NCBI GenBank assembly: GCA_002917775.1
Contig: KZ627150.1
Location: forward strand, 864,712 to 928,711
Reading direction: 5' to 3'
From: Glaciozyma antarctica PI12
Lineage: Eukaryota > Basidiomycota > Microbotryomycetes > Kriegeriales > Camptobasidiaceae
Length of the DNA: 64,000 nucleotides
In this document: one piece after another, positions 20,517 through 32,532 of the stretch
Layout of the letters: every line of letters begins with the position of its first letter
Position numbering within the stretch: position 1 is the stretch's first letter
Position numbers and translations under genes: made by a program
The notes under the pieces: generated by a model
Database searches by the model: none
The model's input: the letters and a program-made list of their open reading frames with translations, nothing else
What the model was told of the DNA's origin: nothing

Positions 20517-22971
20517 ATGATTGCATCTCGGCTAGTTACATGCAGCTTCCTACGTCCCGCCTTCCGCCTCCAGCCTTCCGCCCGCTACGCCTCCTCCTCC
20601 GCGCTCAAGGTAGGTCCGACCGACGCCTTTCGGGCTCCCGGCCACTCCCCACACTAATCCTCCTTGCTACAGCTCCAGGACCCAACTCTCTGGCGCACCG
20701 AGGGGTTTTTGAATGGAAGTTGGTCAAAGGGGAAGGCGGTGGAGACGTTCGATGTCTTGAGTACGTCGCTGCGTCGAAGGAGGGGAGGAGGAGCTGACGG
20801 TACGGTTGGCAGACCCGGGGAACGGGAAGAAGCTTGGGAGTTTGCCTGATATGGGACTGGAGGATACGAAGGAGGCGATCGAGCATGCGCACAAGGCGTT
20901 CAAGACGTGGGGCAAGACGAGCGAGTATGAGAGGGCGGCGATTCTGAACAAGCTCTACAAGTGCGTATCTCGGCTGCGTGGGAGGAGGAGGAGGGATGAC
21001 AAGGGTTGTGGGGAAGACTTTTGAATGAGAGCAAGGAGGATTTGGCGCAGGTGGGTTCGCGTCGCGAATGGTGGAGCTCGAGCTGATTGCGACCCTCGCT
21101 AGATTATTACGGCGGAGAACGGCAAGCCTCTCGCAGATGCCAGGGGTGAAGTGGCCTACGGAGGTGAGCAGAATCATTATCGTCGCTTCCTGAGCTCTCC
21201 AGCTGACTGAAACCGCAGCGAGTTTCATCGAGTGCGGTCCGTCCTCCTCGTTCGCGAACGCCGGCTCACACTCGTCTCCGCAGATGGTTCGCAGGCGAGG
21301 CGATTCGGAACTACGGAGACGTAATTCCTTCGTCCATCAAGGGCGTTCAGAACCTCGTCATCAAGCAGCCCGTCGGTGTCTGCGGAATCAGTGAGTCTCG
21401 CGAGCTACCTCATTCCCGCTCGCCCTGACTCTCTCCTGCTTTCAGTTACGCCTTGGAACGTGCGTTCAGTCTTGATAAGCGCACCGGAATCGATGTCTGA
21501 ACTTTACACAGTTCCCGCACGCCATGGTCACTCGCAAGCTCGGAGCAGCCCTAGCAGCAGGCTGCACCGTCGTCGCACGTCTCCCGCTTCTCCTCGCCAG
21601 AGCAAGCTAACCTCTCCTTTCACAGCTGAAAGCACCTCCAGAGACGCCCTACTCAGTACTCGCGATCGTTGAACTCGCTCGTCAAGCCGGCGTACCCGAC
21701 GGCGTCATCAACGTCGTTCTCACGGAGAAGCACGTCCAAGATGTCGGGCGCGAGCTGTGCGAGAACCCCCACGTGCGTTCCATTCCACCCTTCTTCGTCG
21801 GTCGCTGACCTCTCGCGCAGGTGCACAAAGTCTCGTTCACGGGATCCACTCGAGTCGGCAAGATCCTCATGCAGCAATCTTCTTCGACGCTCAAGAAACT
21901 CTCGATGGAGCTTGGGGGGAATGCGCCGCTGATTGTTTTCGACGATGCGGATCTCGATAAGGCTGTCGCTGGTGCCGTTCTCAGTAAATTCCGGCAAGTC
22001 GTCCCCCATTCTTCTTGCGAAGCGATGAGCTGACGCTTTGTTCGTCCAGCCTCTCCGGCCAAACCTGGTACGCTACTTCCTCACAACCTCATCGCACTTT
22101 CTCACTCCTCCCTCTCGCAGCGTCTGCGCCAACCGGATCTTCGTCCAAGAAGGCGTCTACGACCGATTCGCCACCAAGTTCGTCGCCGCCGTCCGCGCCT
22201 TCAGCGTCGGCGAAGGTATCCTCTCCGGCATCACTCACGGTCCTTTGATCCATCAAGCTGCTCTCGACAAGGTCGGTCGGCATGTAGAGGACGCGAAGGA
22301 CAAGGGCGCTGAGGTCCTAGTGGGTGGAGCGAGGCTCGATGTCCCCGGGTTCTTTTATCAGGTGCGGTTTGTTTTGCGGGTGACGGGGGGAGAGCTGATG
22401 GGTGATTTTTTTTGGAGCCGACGGTGTTGGGAGAGGCGCAGAGGTGTGCGATAGATGAGGATGAGACTTTTGGGCCTGTGGCGGCGTTGTATAGGTTCAA
22501 GACGGAGTGATTAGCTGATTGCTCGTGCGAATGAGCCTAATGTCGGATTGGCAGCGTACGTTCTTCCCTCTCCCGTTCTGCGGAGCTGACGTTCGTTGCG
22601 ACAGGTACTTCTTCTCCGAGTCCATCTCGCGAGTAGCGCGCGTTTCAGCGGCTTTGGAAGTCGGTATGGTACGCTCTTCCTCTCCCCCCCTCCGTTCCTC
22701 GCTGATCCACTTCCGGACGCAGGTGGGAGCCAATACGGGCGCCATCTCGCAAGCGGCGATTCCATTCGGTGGAGTCGGGCAATCGGGGTTCGGTCGCGAA
22801 GGTACGCTCTCCCTCTTCTGATGGGTGGGAGAGGAGCTGATGCGAGTGGGGATAGGGTCGAAGTATGGATTGGCAGAGTATCAGACTATTAAGCGTGAGT
22901 TTCGCTTCCTCCTTTTCGGATTCGGAGACAGGGCTGATTTGGGAGCAGTGGTGGCGATTGGTGGGATGTGA
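20517..22971 (+). CDS. UGA2: Succinate-semialdehyde dehydrogenase, mitochondrial
   Basis: Aldehyde dehydrogenase superfamily, SSADH branch: oxidises succinate semialdehyde to succinate with NAD(P)+, the last step of the GABA shunt. It starts [19 protein letters not shown], an Arg-rich presequence, unlike the cytosolic yeast enzyme. Visible family motifs are [32 protein letters not shown] (catalytic Asn in PWNFP), [36 protein letters not shown] (general-base Glu) and SGQTCVCANR with the catalytic Cys, whose codon is split by an intron. Then come [13 protein letters not shown] and [20 protein letters not shown]. More than ten introns; about 530 residues, ending KLVAIGGM. All catalytic residues are intact. 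Confidence 0.95.
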
Positions 22972-24273
22972 GATGCGTTGGAGCTATGCGAGGAGGAGGA
23001 AGGTGGACTGGAACGAGCGATGTTGTGTTCGAAGCGGTAGCGGAATGCATGGGAGAGGAGAACGTCGAGTCGGCGTGCGCTTGCGCTTGCTCGAGCGTGC
23101 GTGCTTCCTGGGATTGCGAGCTTTGTTCTTCCAAGCTGTCTCGTGTGGGAGCGGATGCAGGAGGAGGGGTGAAGAAGGCGTGTAGCCGTCGTCGAGCGGA
23201 GGAAGACGACGTGAAGAAGTTGCGCCGCGAGAGGACAACGACGAATGAGCTCGTGTTCGCTGAAGCTACTGAAGCAGTGATGGCCTTACGCAGAAAGCAC
23301 TGTGCGGAAGCACGAGCGAGAGCAGAACTGCAGCAGAGCAGGCGGCAGCAACAAGCAGTGCAAAGCGGGACCTCTGCTCCCTCCTCTCTCGAAGCTCTCT
23401 CGACGGTTCTGAAGTAGGTGACAAAGGCCATTGCAAGCCATCAGCTCCCTCCCACTTCTCCTCCAACCCAGCGTCCCTCCCAGGTTCCTGCTCCCCCCAA
23501 GGTAGATGAAAAAAATGTTGAGAGTATGGTTTTACCCGAGCCGTCATCGTCCACTAGGGACGCTACGCCAAGTTGAGGAATATACCCACCGCCCTAAGCA
23601 CTCCCTTGAGCCCCACCGTACGACCCCTTGCAGCGACTCGAACCCGCCATCGACCCCGAGAGGGAGGCGAATGAGCGTTTGCAAAGGCGCAGGCGGGAGG
23701 AAGGCGAAGAGACTGAATCTGAGCGTTCGTCGACTAGGAAAGGGACACCAACCCTGATAGAGGGTGCTTCCGTTGAGGGTCGAGTAGCGTGATTCGTACC
23801 AGCAGAGCTTTAACGAAACCACCGAAGCTGTAAGGAAGCAAACCGGGGGAAGCGACTATGAACTTTTTGTAGAGGTGCGAGATGGTAGCAGTCGGACCGA
23901 AGTAGCAACCATCTTTCAGGGGGCTTCGAGCGGAGGGACTCTTCCTCAGCGGTGAGAGTCGATTTGTTTAGATCCAACGTGTGCAAAGAGACTCGGTACA
24001 GTCCAGATTCGAAGCTAAAAGATAGAAGAAACCAAAGAGAAAGAGGAAGGTGAGCGTTGTCAAGGCGCTGTCGAGCTGACCGAGGGCAGAAGCGACGGCG
24101 AGCAATCTGCAGCTCGAGATATCAGCTCTGTGGCTGAGCACTGAGCCAGGCTGGCAAAGTCAGGAGCTGCCTTGACCTGCAGGGCTTGCTTGAGCCCAGC
24201 TCGAGCTCGACTCGAGGTTGTTGTTTTCGTCTCCGCCTCTCTCCTCTCTCTCTCTCTCTCTCCCCCTCCCGCC
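22972..24273. other. 1.3-kb intergenic region with unsupported ORFs
   Basis: Between SSADH and PIF1. A plus-strand frame (22968-23417) with a coiled-coil-like end (AEARARAELQQSRRQQQ) overlaps the SSADH stop; a minus-strand frame of 180 codons (22889-23431) lies opposite. Neither has splice signals or a recognisable motif, so both are left uncalled. The remainder (23,430-24,180) looks non-coding. Confidence 0.4.
24243..24262 (+). repeat. CT dinucleotide tract just before the PIF1 start
   Basis: About nine CT units in the leader, ending 12 bases before the start codon. A similar CT run sits in the ZIM17 intron near 7,790-7,803. Pyrimidine tracts in leaders are common in these yeasts. Confidence 0.7.
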
Positions 24274-26893
24274 ATGTCGTTCAAACCGGCATCGCAGTTC
24301 TTGGCCGACAGAGCAAACGAGAAACCACGACCGCTGTCGTCTCAGCCAAAGCGCAACTGGGGAGACGACGACGAGGACGACCGCCCTGGGTTCCAGCTTA
24401 CCGCAGAGGAGTGGCCCCCATCCCCAAGCCCGCCAAAGAAGAGGAGCGCGTCAGTCGCGCCTGCTATCAAGAGTACGGCATCGGGATCGCGGTTGGGAGG
24501 GAAGGACTCGTTCAGCGGCAGCGTCAGCTCGCACAGCGCCAACACGACCGGAGTCAAGGCCGGCAGCAACTCGTGGAGCAACACGGGCACCTCCTCCACC
24601 ACTTCCAAACTCGCCAAACCCCTCACCGCCCAATCCTCTTTCCGCCCCGGAAGCTCTTCCTCTGGCGTCAGCAGGTCTCAAGGCTCGTTCGCTCCCATAT
24701 TTAGGAAGGCTCCCTCGACTTCGTCCTCCCACTCGTCCACCTCCGCCGCCTTTGTCCCCGTCCCAGGACCGTCGAAGAAGCGACTCATGCCGTGGGAGGT
24801 CAACGCCGCGCCTCAGCCGAAAGCAGCGTCGCGTTCGGGATCGTCCAACTTCCACACGGTCGGAGGCACGCTGGCAGGAGGAGCAGGGAACGGCTTCAAG
24901 AGCAAGATGCTCACGAGCAGCTCGATGGACATCAAGCAGAAGGTTATCCTCAGTCCCGAGCAGCAGATGGTCCTCAAGCTCGTCGTCGAGGACGGCAAGA
25001 ACGTCTTCTTCACGGGTTCGGCTGGTACGCGACTTTCTCTTCTCTCCGTGCGCTGGGTGGCGGACCTGGAGCTGACGGTTCGCACAACGCAGGAACTGGA
25101 AAGTCCGTCCTTCTTCGCGAGATCATCGCGTCCCTCAAGCGCAAATACAGCACGGCGGGAGACGCAGTCGCGGTCACAGCTTCGACGGGGATGGCGGCGT
25201 GCAACATTGGCGGAACGACGATCCACTCCTTCTCCGGCATTGGGCTTGGAGTGGAAGATGCCGAATTCCTCATCAACAAGGTCAGGAAGCAGCGGACGGC
25301 GAGCGGCAAGTGGTCACGCACCAAAGTGCTCGTGATTGACGAGGGTGAGTCTTCGCTGTCTCCCTCAAAGAGCGAACGGCTAACTTCACTCTCCACCAGT
25401 CTCGATGGTCGACGGGTTCCTCTTCGACAAGCTCGCAGCGATTGCAAAGGCGATTCGGAAGAAGCCTGGCGTGCCGTTCGGAGGGATTCAGGTTCGCTCG
25501 CGTCGTGCCCTTCCTCGCCACTGAACTAACGTCGACCTCTCTCAGCTCGTCATTACCGGGGATTTCTTCCAGCTCCCGCCGGTCGCGAAGGGCATGGCGA
25601 CGTTTGCGTTCGAGGCCAAGGCGTGGAAGGAGACAATCGAGCACACCGTCAACCTGACGCAGGTCTTCAGGCAGAAGGACACTGGTGCGTCTTTTCTTCT
25701 CTCTCGTATTGGGAGAGCACCAACTGAATCTGTACGTCACGCAGAGTTCATCGACATGCTCAACGAGATGCGTTTCGGTACTCTCTCCGCCGAATCTATC
25801 GCCAAGTTCAAGGCTCTCTCGCGAACGCCTCTTCAGATTGACGGACTCGTGCCTACTGAGCTGTGAGCTTTATCTCTCCGCATCCTCCAGGTCGGCTCAC
25901 TCACGCTCGTACACAGCTTCCCGAAGCGCGAGGAAGTCGAGAAGGCGAACCAAGCTCGTCTGGCCGCGCTCGGTGGCGAGAAGATGGAATTTGTCGGCGA
26001 GGATTGGCCCAGCTCGAACGACGGACGACCCAACAGCACTCTCGCCAACTTCATGGCTCCGCAGAAGCTCGTCCTCAAGATCGGCGCGCAGGTCATGCTG
26101 ATCAAGAACATGGATGCGAACCTCGTCAACGGTACGATCGGGCGCGTGATTGGGTTTGGAGTACCGGATGCTCCGGACGAGGAGGACGGGATGAATGACC
26201 CGGATGCGAATGCGAGGAAGCGCGCGAGGATTATGGAGAGCAAGTCGACGAGGGTCGTGGAGCTCGCGCCACAGATCGAGTGGAACGTCCCTGGTGGAAA
26301 GGAGATTAGGGTCATGGCGAGGGAGGAGTTTAAGACGGAGGATAACAAGGGGATGAAGACGGCGTCGAGGAAGCAGGTTAGTCGTCGGTCCGCAGTCGGG
26401 AGGAAGGTCGCTGACTTGGGTTTTCGCTTCGACAGTACCCCATCATCCTGTTCGTACCCTTCACTTTGCCTTCACCGACTTTGGCTAATCTTTTTTTGCT
26501 CCCTTCGCAGCGCCTGGGCTATGAGGTGAGCTCCCTTCCTCGTCTTCAAGTGTCCTCGCTGACCTCTCGCGCAGCATCCACAAGTCCCAAGGCCAAACTC
26601 TTCCCTGCGTCAAAGTTGATCTCGGCAAGGTCTTTGAAAAAGGTTCGTCTCCTCTCCACTCTCATTCTACGCGCGTTGCTGACCTCTTGCGCGAAGGACA
26701 ATCCTACGTCGCCCTCAGTCGAGCGACCTGCCTCGAGGGGCTCCAGGTCCTCCGCTTCGATGCGAAGAAGGTCGAGGCGCATCCGAAGGTCGTCGCCTGG
26801 AGCGTACGTCTTTCGTTCATTGATGTCGTTCGCGGGGACGTTGCTGATCCTCCTCGCTTGCTCATGCAGAAGACGCTCAAGGTTCTCTCCTAG
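24274..26893 (+). CDS. PIF1: PIF1-family DNA helicase
   Basis: 5'-to-3' superfamily 1B helicase that unwinds G-quadruplexes and removes telomerase from ends, in nucleus and mitochondria. The first 220 residues are Ser-rich and disordered with basic patches ([17 protein letters not shown]). The helicase core begins at [19 protein letters not shown]. Walker [12 protein letters not shown] is split by an intron. [20 protein letters not shown] (motif Ia and the PIF1 signature), VLVIDEVSMVD (Walker B), [12 protein letters not shown] (motif III), [11 protein letters not shown] (motif V) and [17 protein letters not shown] (motif VI) all follow. Nine or more exons give about 690 residues, normal for fungi. 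Ends KTLKVLS. No Rep or transposase domain is attached, so this is the host gene and not a Helitron. Confidence 0.96.
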
Positions 26894-27117
26894 ACTCGCT
26901 TTCGCGGTAGAACTTGTCGTCGCTTTCTTTTGGTACTCGGCAGCTATTTTGCATTGCATCGTCGTCTTCATCTTCTTCGAAAGCACGCTGAGAGAACGAA
27001 CCAGCGAGGAGCGGAAGCCGCACTTGGCGAGGTCGCGTCCGAAACTGCCTTTCTTCCTCCTCCCATCAACTCTTCTCAGAACGCCGAGTGTCACCTCGAA
27101 CGTAGGAGCCTGAAGCC

Positions 27118-30100
27118 ATGTCAATCCAGGGTGAGCGCCTCTCTGCCAGTCCCGCGCTGGCGGCGGCACAACAAAGCTCGGCGCGTCCTCCAAGCTGACT
27201 TCCTCTCAGCTATCGACCAGACCTCCGTTCACCGCTTAACCAGCGGCCAAGTAGTTATCGACTTGCAGACAGCTGGTACGTCCCCTCTCAGAGGCGGGGG
27301 GGAAGCGAGCTGACGCGCTGATGCAGTCAAGGAGCTTCTCGAGAACGCGCTGGATGCTGGAGCTACTGCGGTCGGTACGGCTGCTCAAGGGGGTTTAGGA
27401 GGTGGGGATGAGTCTGATGCGGTTGTGCAGAGGTTCGGTTCAAGGAGTTTGGCGTCGAGGCGATTGAGGTGCAGGATAACGGGCGGGGGATAGAGGAGAG
27501 TGACTGGGCTGGGATCGGTGCGTAGGCTCTCAGGACGGGTAGCAAGGACTCGGCTGACGACGTATATAGCACTCAAGCACCACACTTCAAAGCTTACGAC
27601 CTTCTCGGACCTCACGACCGTCGAGACGCTCGGCTTTCGTGGCGAAGCTCTCTCCTCCCTCTGCGGCACTGCGACGCTCTCGATCCAGACCGCCACTGCT
27701 TCCACCGCACCAGCCGGGACGTCCCTCACATTTGAGCCGAGCGGAACATGCGTCGTGGGAGGCAAAGTCGCGAGGTCGAAGGGGACTACGGTCGTCGTCA
27801 AGGAGCTGTTTCGCGCGCTGCCGGTGCGGAGGAAGGACCTGATCAAGAATGCCAAGAGGGAGTTTGGAAAGGCGGTGGAGCTCGTGCAGTCGTATGCTCT
27901 GATTAGGACGGGATGCAGGATCGAGGTCAAGAATTCGGTCAAGGGGTGAGCTCGTTCGTCCTCGCTCGTCGTCTCCTGTGCTTACCCGGTTCGGTAGGAA
28001 ATCAACGACGCACCTACAGACGCCTGCTGCCCCTACTCTCCGCGCCAACTTCTCCTCCATCTTTGCGCCCAAGGCTCTCTTGTCGATGCTGGACCTCGAC
28101 CTCGTTCTGGACGTCGCCGCGGACAAGAGCGTTTTGAAGTGGAGCGAGACGGGGTCGCAAGGGTATATTTTACGGCATTAACCGTGAACGTCGCTGAGAG
28201 ACTTTTCCAGCTCGACGCAAGTGCTCGTCAAAGGCCTCATCTCGAAACCGACGACTGGGAGCGGCCGGACCTCCAGCAACCGCCAGCTCTTCTACGTCAA
28301 CGGCCGTCCCTTCAGTCCGACCAAGGTGTGTCCCTGTGTGGCGGCTTACATCGTACTACGAGCTAATCGCCTGCTAGATCGCCAAATCCATCAACGAGGT
28401 CTACAAGAGCTTCAACACAGGATCGTTCCCATGCGTCGTTGCCGACTTTCAGCTTCCTCCAGGTGAGATACTTTCGCAAATCGGTTTAGACTCTGCTAAC
28501 GAGTCGCGCAGATTCCTACGACGTCAACGTCAGCCCCGACAAGCGCACGATCTTTCTACACAGCGAAGGGAACCTGATCACGGCGCTCAAGGTTCGCCAT
28601 TCCGCATTCCCCACGTTCATCGCAGCTCACGCCATCTGCATAGACCGCTCTCGAAGAACTCTTCCAGCCCTCTCGCTCGACCTTCGCCATGTCTCAGATC
28701 GGTCCCTCGAAAGCGACTTCCTCAACGAACGTCGCACGCAAGGATTCGACGATCAGCGCCACCTCCGCATCATCTTCTCGTCACGCCTCGTCCTCCTCCT
28801 CGAACCTTCAGCCAGCGCTTTCGGACAACGAGGAGGAGGAAGCTGAGCGGCCAGTCAAGCGCAAGCGGGGGCTCTCCATCGCGAGCACCGATATCGACAA
28901 GTCCAATTTCGGCGAGGACGACGATGCGCCTCAGATGGAACGCGACGACTCGGGAAGATCTCGTGGCGAAGGATCAACTGAGGCAGACGCGGCTGCTCGA
29001 CCCCTTCCGAAGCGGTCTAAAGCGGACGACGAACCCGTGCGACGAACCTCCTCCTCCTGCGCTCCCTCCCCGCATATCTCGCCACCTGCCTCGCTCCCCT
29101 CGTCGCCTCTCAAATCACCTCCTGCGCCAGCCACGATGGACCTCGACGACGAGTCCCAGCCCGACGAACCGCGATCTCGCTCCCCCTCTCCCTGCCCCGC
29201 TCCTCCGCCCAAACTTCGCCAACTCACTCTCGACACGACCGGCGCTTCGTGGGCTCAGGCAGCGATGGGAGAGGCGCCGAAAGGAGCTTCGACGAACGAT
29301 GATGGGAAGGCTTCCGGGGCGGGGAGGAAGGGGTTGAATACTGCGGTGAGGAACTTGCGTCAGTTCATGCATCCTTCGCAGCAGGCGTTGGCGATGGATG
29401 TTGATGAGCTTGAGGAGGAGGAGGAGGAGGAGGAAGAGGAAAAGGAGGGAGACGACGTTGAGGAGGAGAACGAGGCAGGTGCTGCCGCCGAGGAGGAGAA
29501 GGAAGAAGTGGGGAGGAAAAAGGTGGTGGATATCGAGTTCGAGGAAGCGGTGGCGGTCACCTCAGACGATGAACTTGTCGTCGTCGAGGACAGCTTCAAG
29601 GCCGCAACACCAACTCCGCGACGAGCTTCAGCAAACGACGAGCCTCTCATCATTAGCGACGACGACGAACCGTCGCAGGAATCCTCCCTTCTCGACACGA
29701 CTTTCGAGCAAGAGCGACTCGAGCATCTCGCCTCCCTCGACGTCGTCGCAGGACCTTCGACTGGCATCGACACTCGAACCTACCGCGACGAGATCATCGC
29801 CGCTCAATCAGCTACGGATACCACCGTCGCTTTCGACTTTGCCGCTGTCGCCGCCGAATGGTCAGGCCCGTTCCGGTCGTCTGCAAAGTCTCGGTCGAAA
29901 GCTTCGACGAGCTCCGATCCTCTCGCGGGCGCGAGCGTCGAGGAGGAAATCGATCGAGCCGAGGAGACGCTCTCGCGCGTCGTTAGCAAGGAGGACTTTG
30001 CGAGCATGCAGGTTATTGGACAGTTTAACCTCGGCTTCATCATCGCGCGACGAAGGACGAGCGCGAAGGGGAAGGAGAAGGCGATCGAGGACGACGAGGA

Positions 30101-30958
30101 CCTGCAGGACGACCTCTTCATCATCGACCAGCACGCTTCGGACGAGAAGTACAACTTTGAGCGCCTGCAGGAGGATACCGTGATTCAGTCGCAGCTACTT
30201 CTTCAGTGAGCATCGCTGCCGCTCCTCGCACTCTGCATGACTGACGATCTCGCTTCGCAGTCCTCGGCCGCTCAACATGCCTTCTCACGAGGAGATTACT
30301 GCGATGGAGCACCTCGACGTCCTCAAGATGAACGGCTTCGAAGTCGTTGTCGACGAGGAGGCTGACGTCGGCCAGCGAGTCAAGTTGGTCGCGCAGCCGG
30401 TCAGCAAGGACACGGTGTTCGGGGTGGAGGGTGCGTTCATTCTCTCTCCCTTCTGCCTCGCTGCCACGCTGATCGCTGCTCTTAGATCTGGAGGAATTGC
30501 TGGACCTCATCAACTCGCGCTCGGCGGGCGAGATGGTCAGACCTTCGAAGGCGCGTAAGATGTTTGCGAGTCGAGCTTGCCGCAAGAGCGTCATGATCGG
30601 CAAGGCGCTTAACGTTAACCAGATGACTACGGTACGCTTTGTCCCTCGAACTCGGTCGAGGACGTCTGCTCACGCGTCCTTTACCTAGGTCGTGCGGCAT
30701 ATGGGCGGAATGGATCAGCCTTGGGTTCGTATGCCTCTCGCTTCCTTGAATCTCGAGATGCTGACCGCTTCTATGCATCACAGGCGTGTCCTCATGGACG
30801 TCCAACGATGCGATGGGTGAGTGCGAAGTCCTTCGTCGCCGCGCGAGGGGTGCTGATGACTTTCTGAATCGCAGCTCGCAGGACTAGGGACCAATAGTCG
30901 GGTGGAGAAACGGAACAACCTTGCAGCCATCTTGCTATCTTACTCGGAGCTGGACTAG
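27118..30958 (+). CDS. PMS1: DNA mismatch repair endonuclease PMS1 (MutL)
   Basis: MutL homologue that pairs with MLH1 as MutL-alpha and nicks the daughter strand after MutS recognition. A four-codon first exon (MSIQ) precedes [22 protein letters not shown] ATPase motifs are [32 protein letters not shown] and [13 protein letters not shown]; then [12 protein letters not shown] and [15 protein letters not shown] long disordered linker (about 28.7-29.8 kb) holds an uninterrupted Glu run (29,409-29,450) and a KRKR signal. The C-terminal endonuclease domain shows [25 protein letters not shown] (the DQHA(X)2E(X)4E metal site), [11 protein letters not shown] and [11 protein letters not shown], so the nuclease is intact. 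More than a dozen introns; about 1,000 residues. Stops at SELD. It lies 224 bp downstream of PIF1 on the same strand. Confidence 0.96.
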
Positions 30959-31225
30959 CTCCCCCAGTACTTTCTCGGCGCAGAATCACCTGTGCTCGAG
31001 TCGAGCGCGAACGGATCATCTATTCCTTCAAAAGCTCCACGACCAGCCTGGCAGAGAGCAGCAGACTTCTCAAGCCAACGAATTCGTCCTTGGTTTGTGA
31101 GAGGAGGAAGAGAACCATCTCCCTGCTCAGCCCTGCTCCCGCGACGAAATCTGCGTCTTCGCCCCACCTGGCGTTCCTCTTTTCTCCACTACCATCCTCC
31201 CCCTCCCCCCTCCTCCGGTCCTTAG

Positions 31226-32242
31226 ATGGCTGCGCTCTTCAGGGCTTACAGCCGCCAGTTCGAGCGACGGTACGTAGCTCTCTACTCGAGAGCTCTTCCA
31301 GGAGGACGAGAACGGGAGCTGATCCAGCTCAACCCCACAGACCATACATCACGCTGCTCGTAGCTAACGGTGTGCTGATGAGCATTGGAGACATCAGCGC
31401 GCAAACGTTGGGGTCGTTCGTGAGTCGCTCGCCAGCTCCTCCACCCGAAGCTTCCGCTGAACTTCCCTCACTGGCAGGGTTCCGCTATGCCTATGGTCTG
31501 GGACGCCTCCAGGACGCTACGCTACGCGGTCTTTGGTGCATCGATGGGACCGCTCGGTGGCGCGTGGAACAGTAGGCCTCTCTTCCTCCCTTGCTCTCGT
31601 TCAAGCCCTGACGCGTTCACGTCCAGAGTTTCTCGAGGTTAAATTCCCTCTCCGACCTTACGCCGCGCCAGGAGCACCGATCCCGATGACCAAGGTCAAA
31701 GTGGAGCCGAGTCCAATCCCAGGCTTCGCGCTGCCCAAGGGATCACGACTTGAGCGCGGTGGTCCCGCGGCTGGAGTTGGAGGTGCTGCTGGTGTGGCGG
31801 GCGACCTAGGGGAGGTATCGGTGGTGCAGCTGGCGAAGCGTGTGGGAGCGGATCAGCTGGGAATGTGAGTGGTCTCGATGGAGCTGCGGTGGTGGAGGAG
31901 CTGATTCCTTTGGCGCAGGGCTCCTGTCTCGTTGTTCATCTTCCTCATGTCCATCTCCCTCCTCGAAGGACTCGAGCTGGACGATATCAGGGAGAAGATT
32001 CGCACGAACTACCTCCCGATCCTCATCGTCAACTGGCAGGTAACTCTCGTTCTGATTCCTCTGCGATGACCTCTCCGCTGATCCCACTTCTCTCGCAGGT
32101 GTGGCCGATCCTTCAGCTCATCAACTTCCGCTACGTGCCACTCAAGTACCGAGTCCCCTTTGGAAGCATATGCGGAATCGCCTGGACCTGCTTCCTGTCA
32201 TCGAGGACGAGCGCAGTAGATACCGAACGAGCGAGCTCGTAG
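31226..32242 (+). CDS. SYM1: Mpv17/PMP22 family membrane protein (Sym1-like)
   Basis: Four-helix membrane protein of the Mpv17 family, found in the mitochondrial inner membrane (Sym1/Mpv17) or peroxisome (Pxmp2); members form small channels and support stress tolerance. It starts MAALFRAYSRQFERRPYITL, then LVANGVLMSIGDISAQ, RTLRYAVFGASMGPLGGAWN-KFLE, and the C-terminal family signature IVNWQ|VWPILQLINFRYVPLKYR, GIAWTCFLS. Between helices 2 and 3 is an extended Pro/Gly-rich insertion (about 31,640-31,860) not seen in short family members. About six exons and 250 residues. Which organelle it serves is not certain from sequence. Confidence 0.9.
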
Positions 32243-32532
32243 GGCGGCGAAGACGGGAGGTGTACATAGACGACGCACGACTCTGCAAGCATACGTATCA
32301 ATTTGTGACGAGTGCTCTCTGGCTGCTCCCTTCCCTGCTGCTTCGCGCCCGAGCTTGCACCTTGTTCGTCGCGCCTTGCGAATCCAAGCGAATCCAGGAC
32401 ACGCGGTTCCTCCCTCGGTCCTCTCTCGAACGCTGCCGAGCAGAATGAAGAGCAGGAAAGCAGCAAGGAATGGGGAGCTCTGCGCTCATAACTACGTCGA
32501 TGTGCTGCTGTGATTGCCAATCCCCGGTACAC

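Noticed and set aside
22889-23431. 180-codon minus-strand ORF and 149-codon plus-strand ORF after SSADH
   Set aside because: They overlap each other and the SSADH terminal exon. Neither shows a conserved motif, splice support or a convincing start, so I could not choose either.
23590-23660. tRNA-like B box (GGTTCGAGTCG on the minus strand)
   Set aside because: The flanking bases do not form a T-arm or an acceptor stem, and no A box lies at the right distance.
24274-26893. PIF1 helicase as part of a Helitron
   Set aside because: There is no Rep/HUH domain, no terminal hairpin, and the gene is a full-length single-copy type with host-style introns and an N-terminal host extension.
29409-29450. 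Glu-coding GAG/GAA repeat in PMS1 as a recent microsatellite insertion
   Set aside because: Acidic runs are common in MutL linkers and the repeat keeps frame. There is no sign of a separate insertion.
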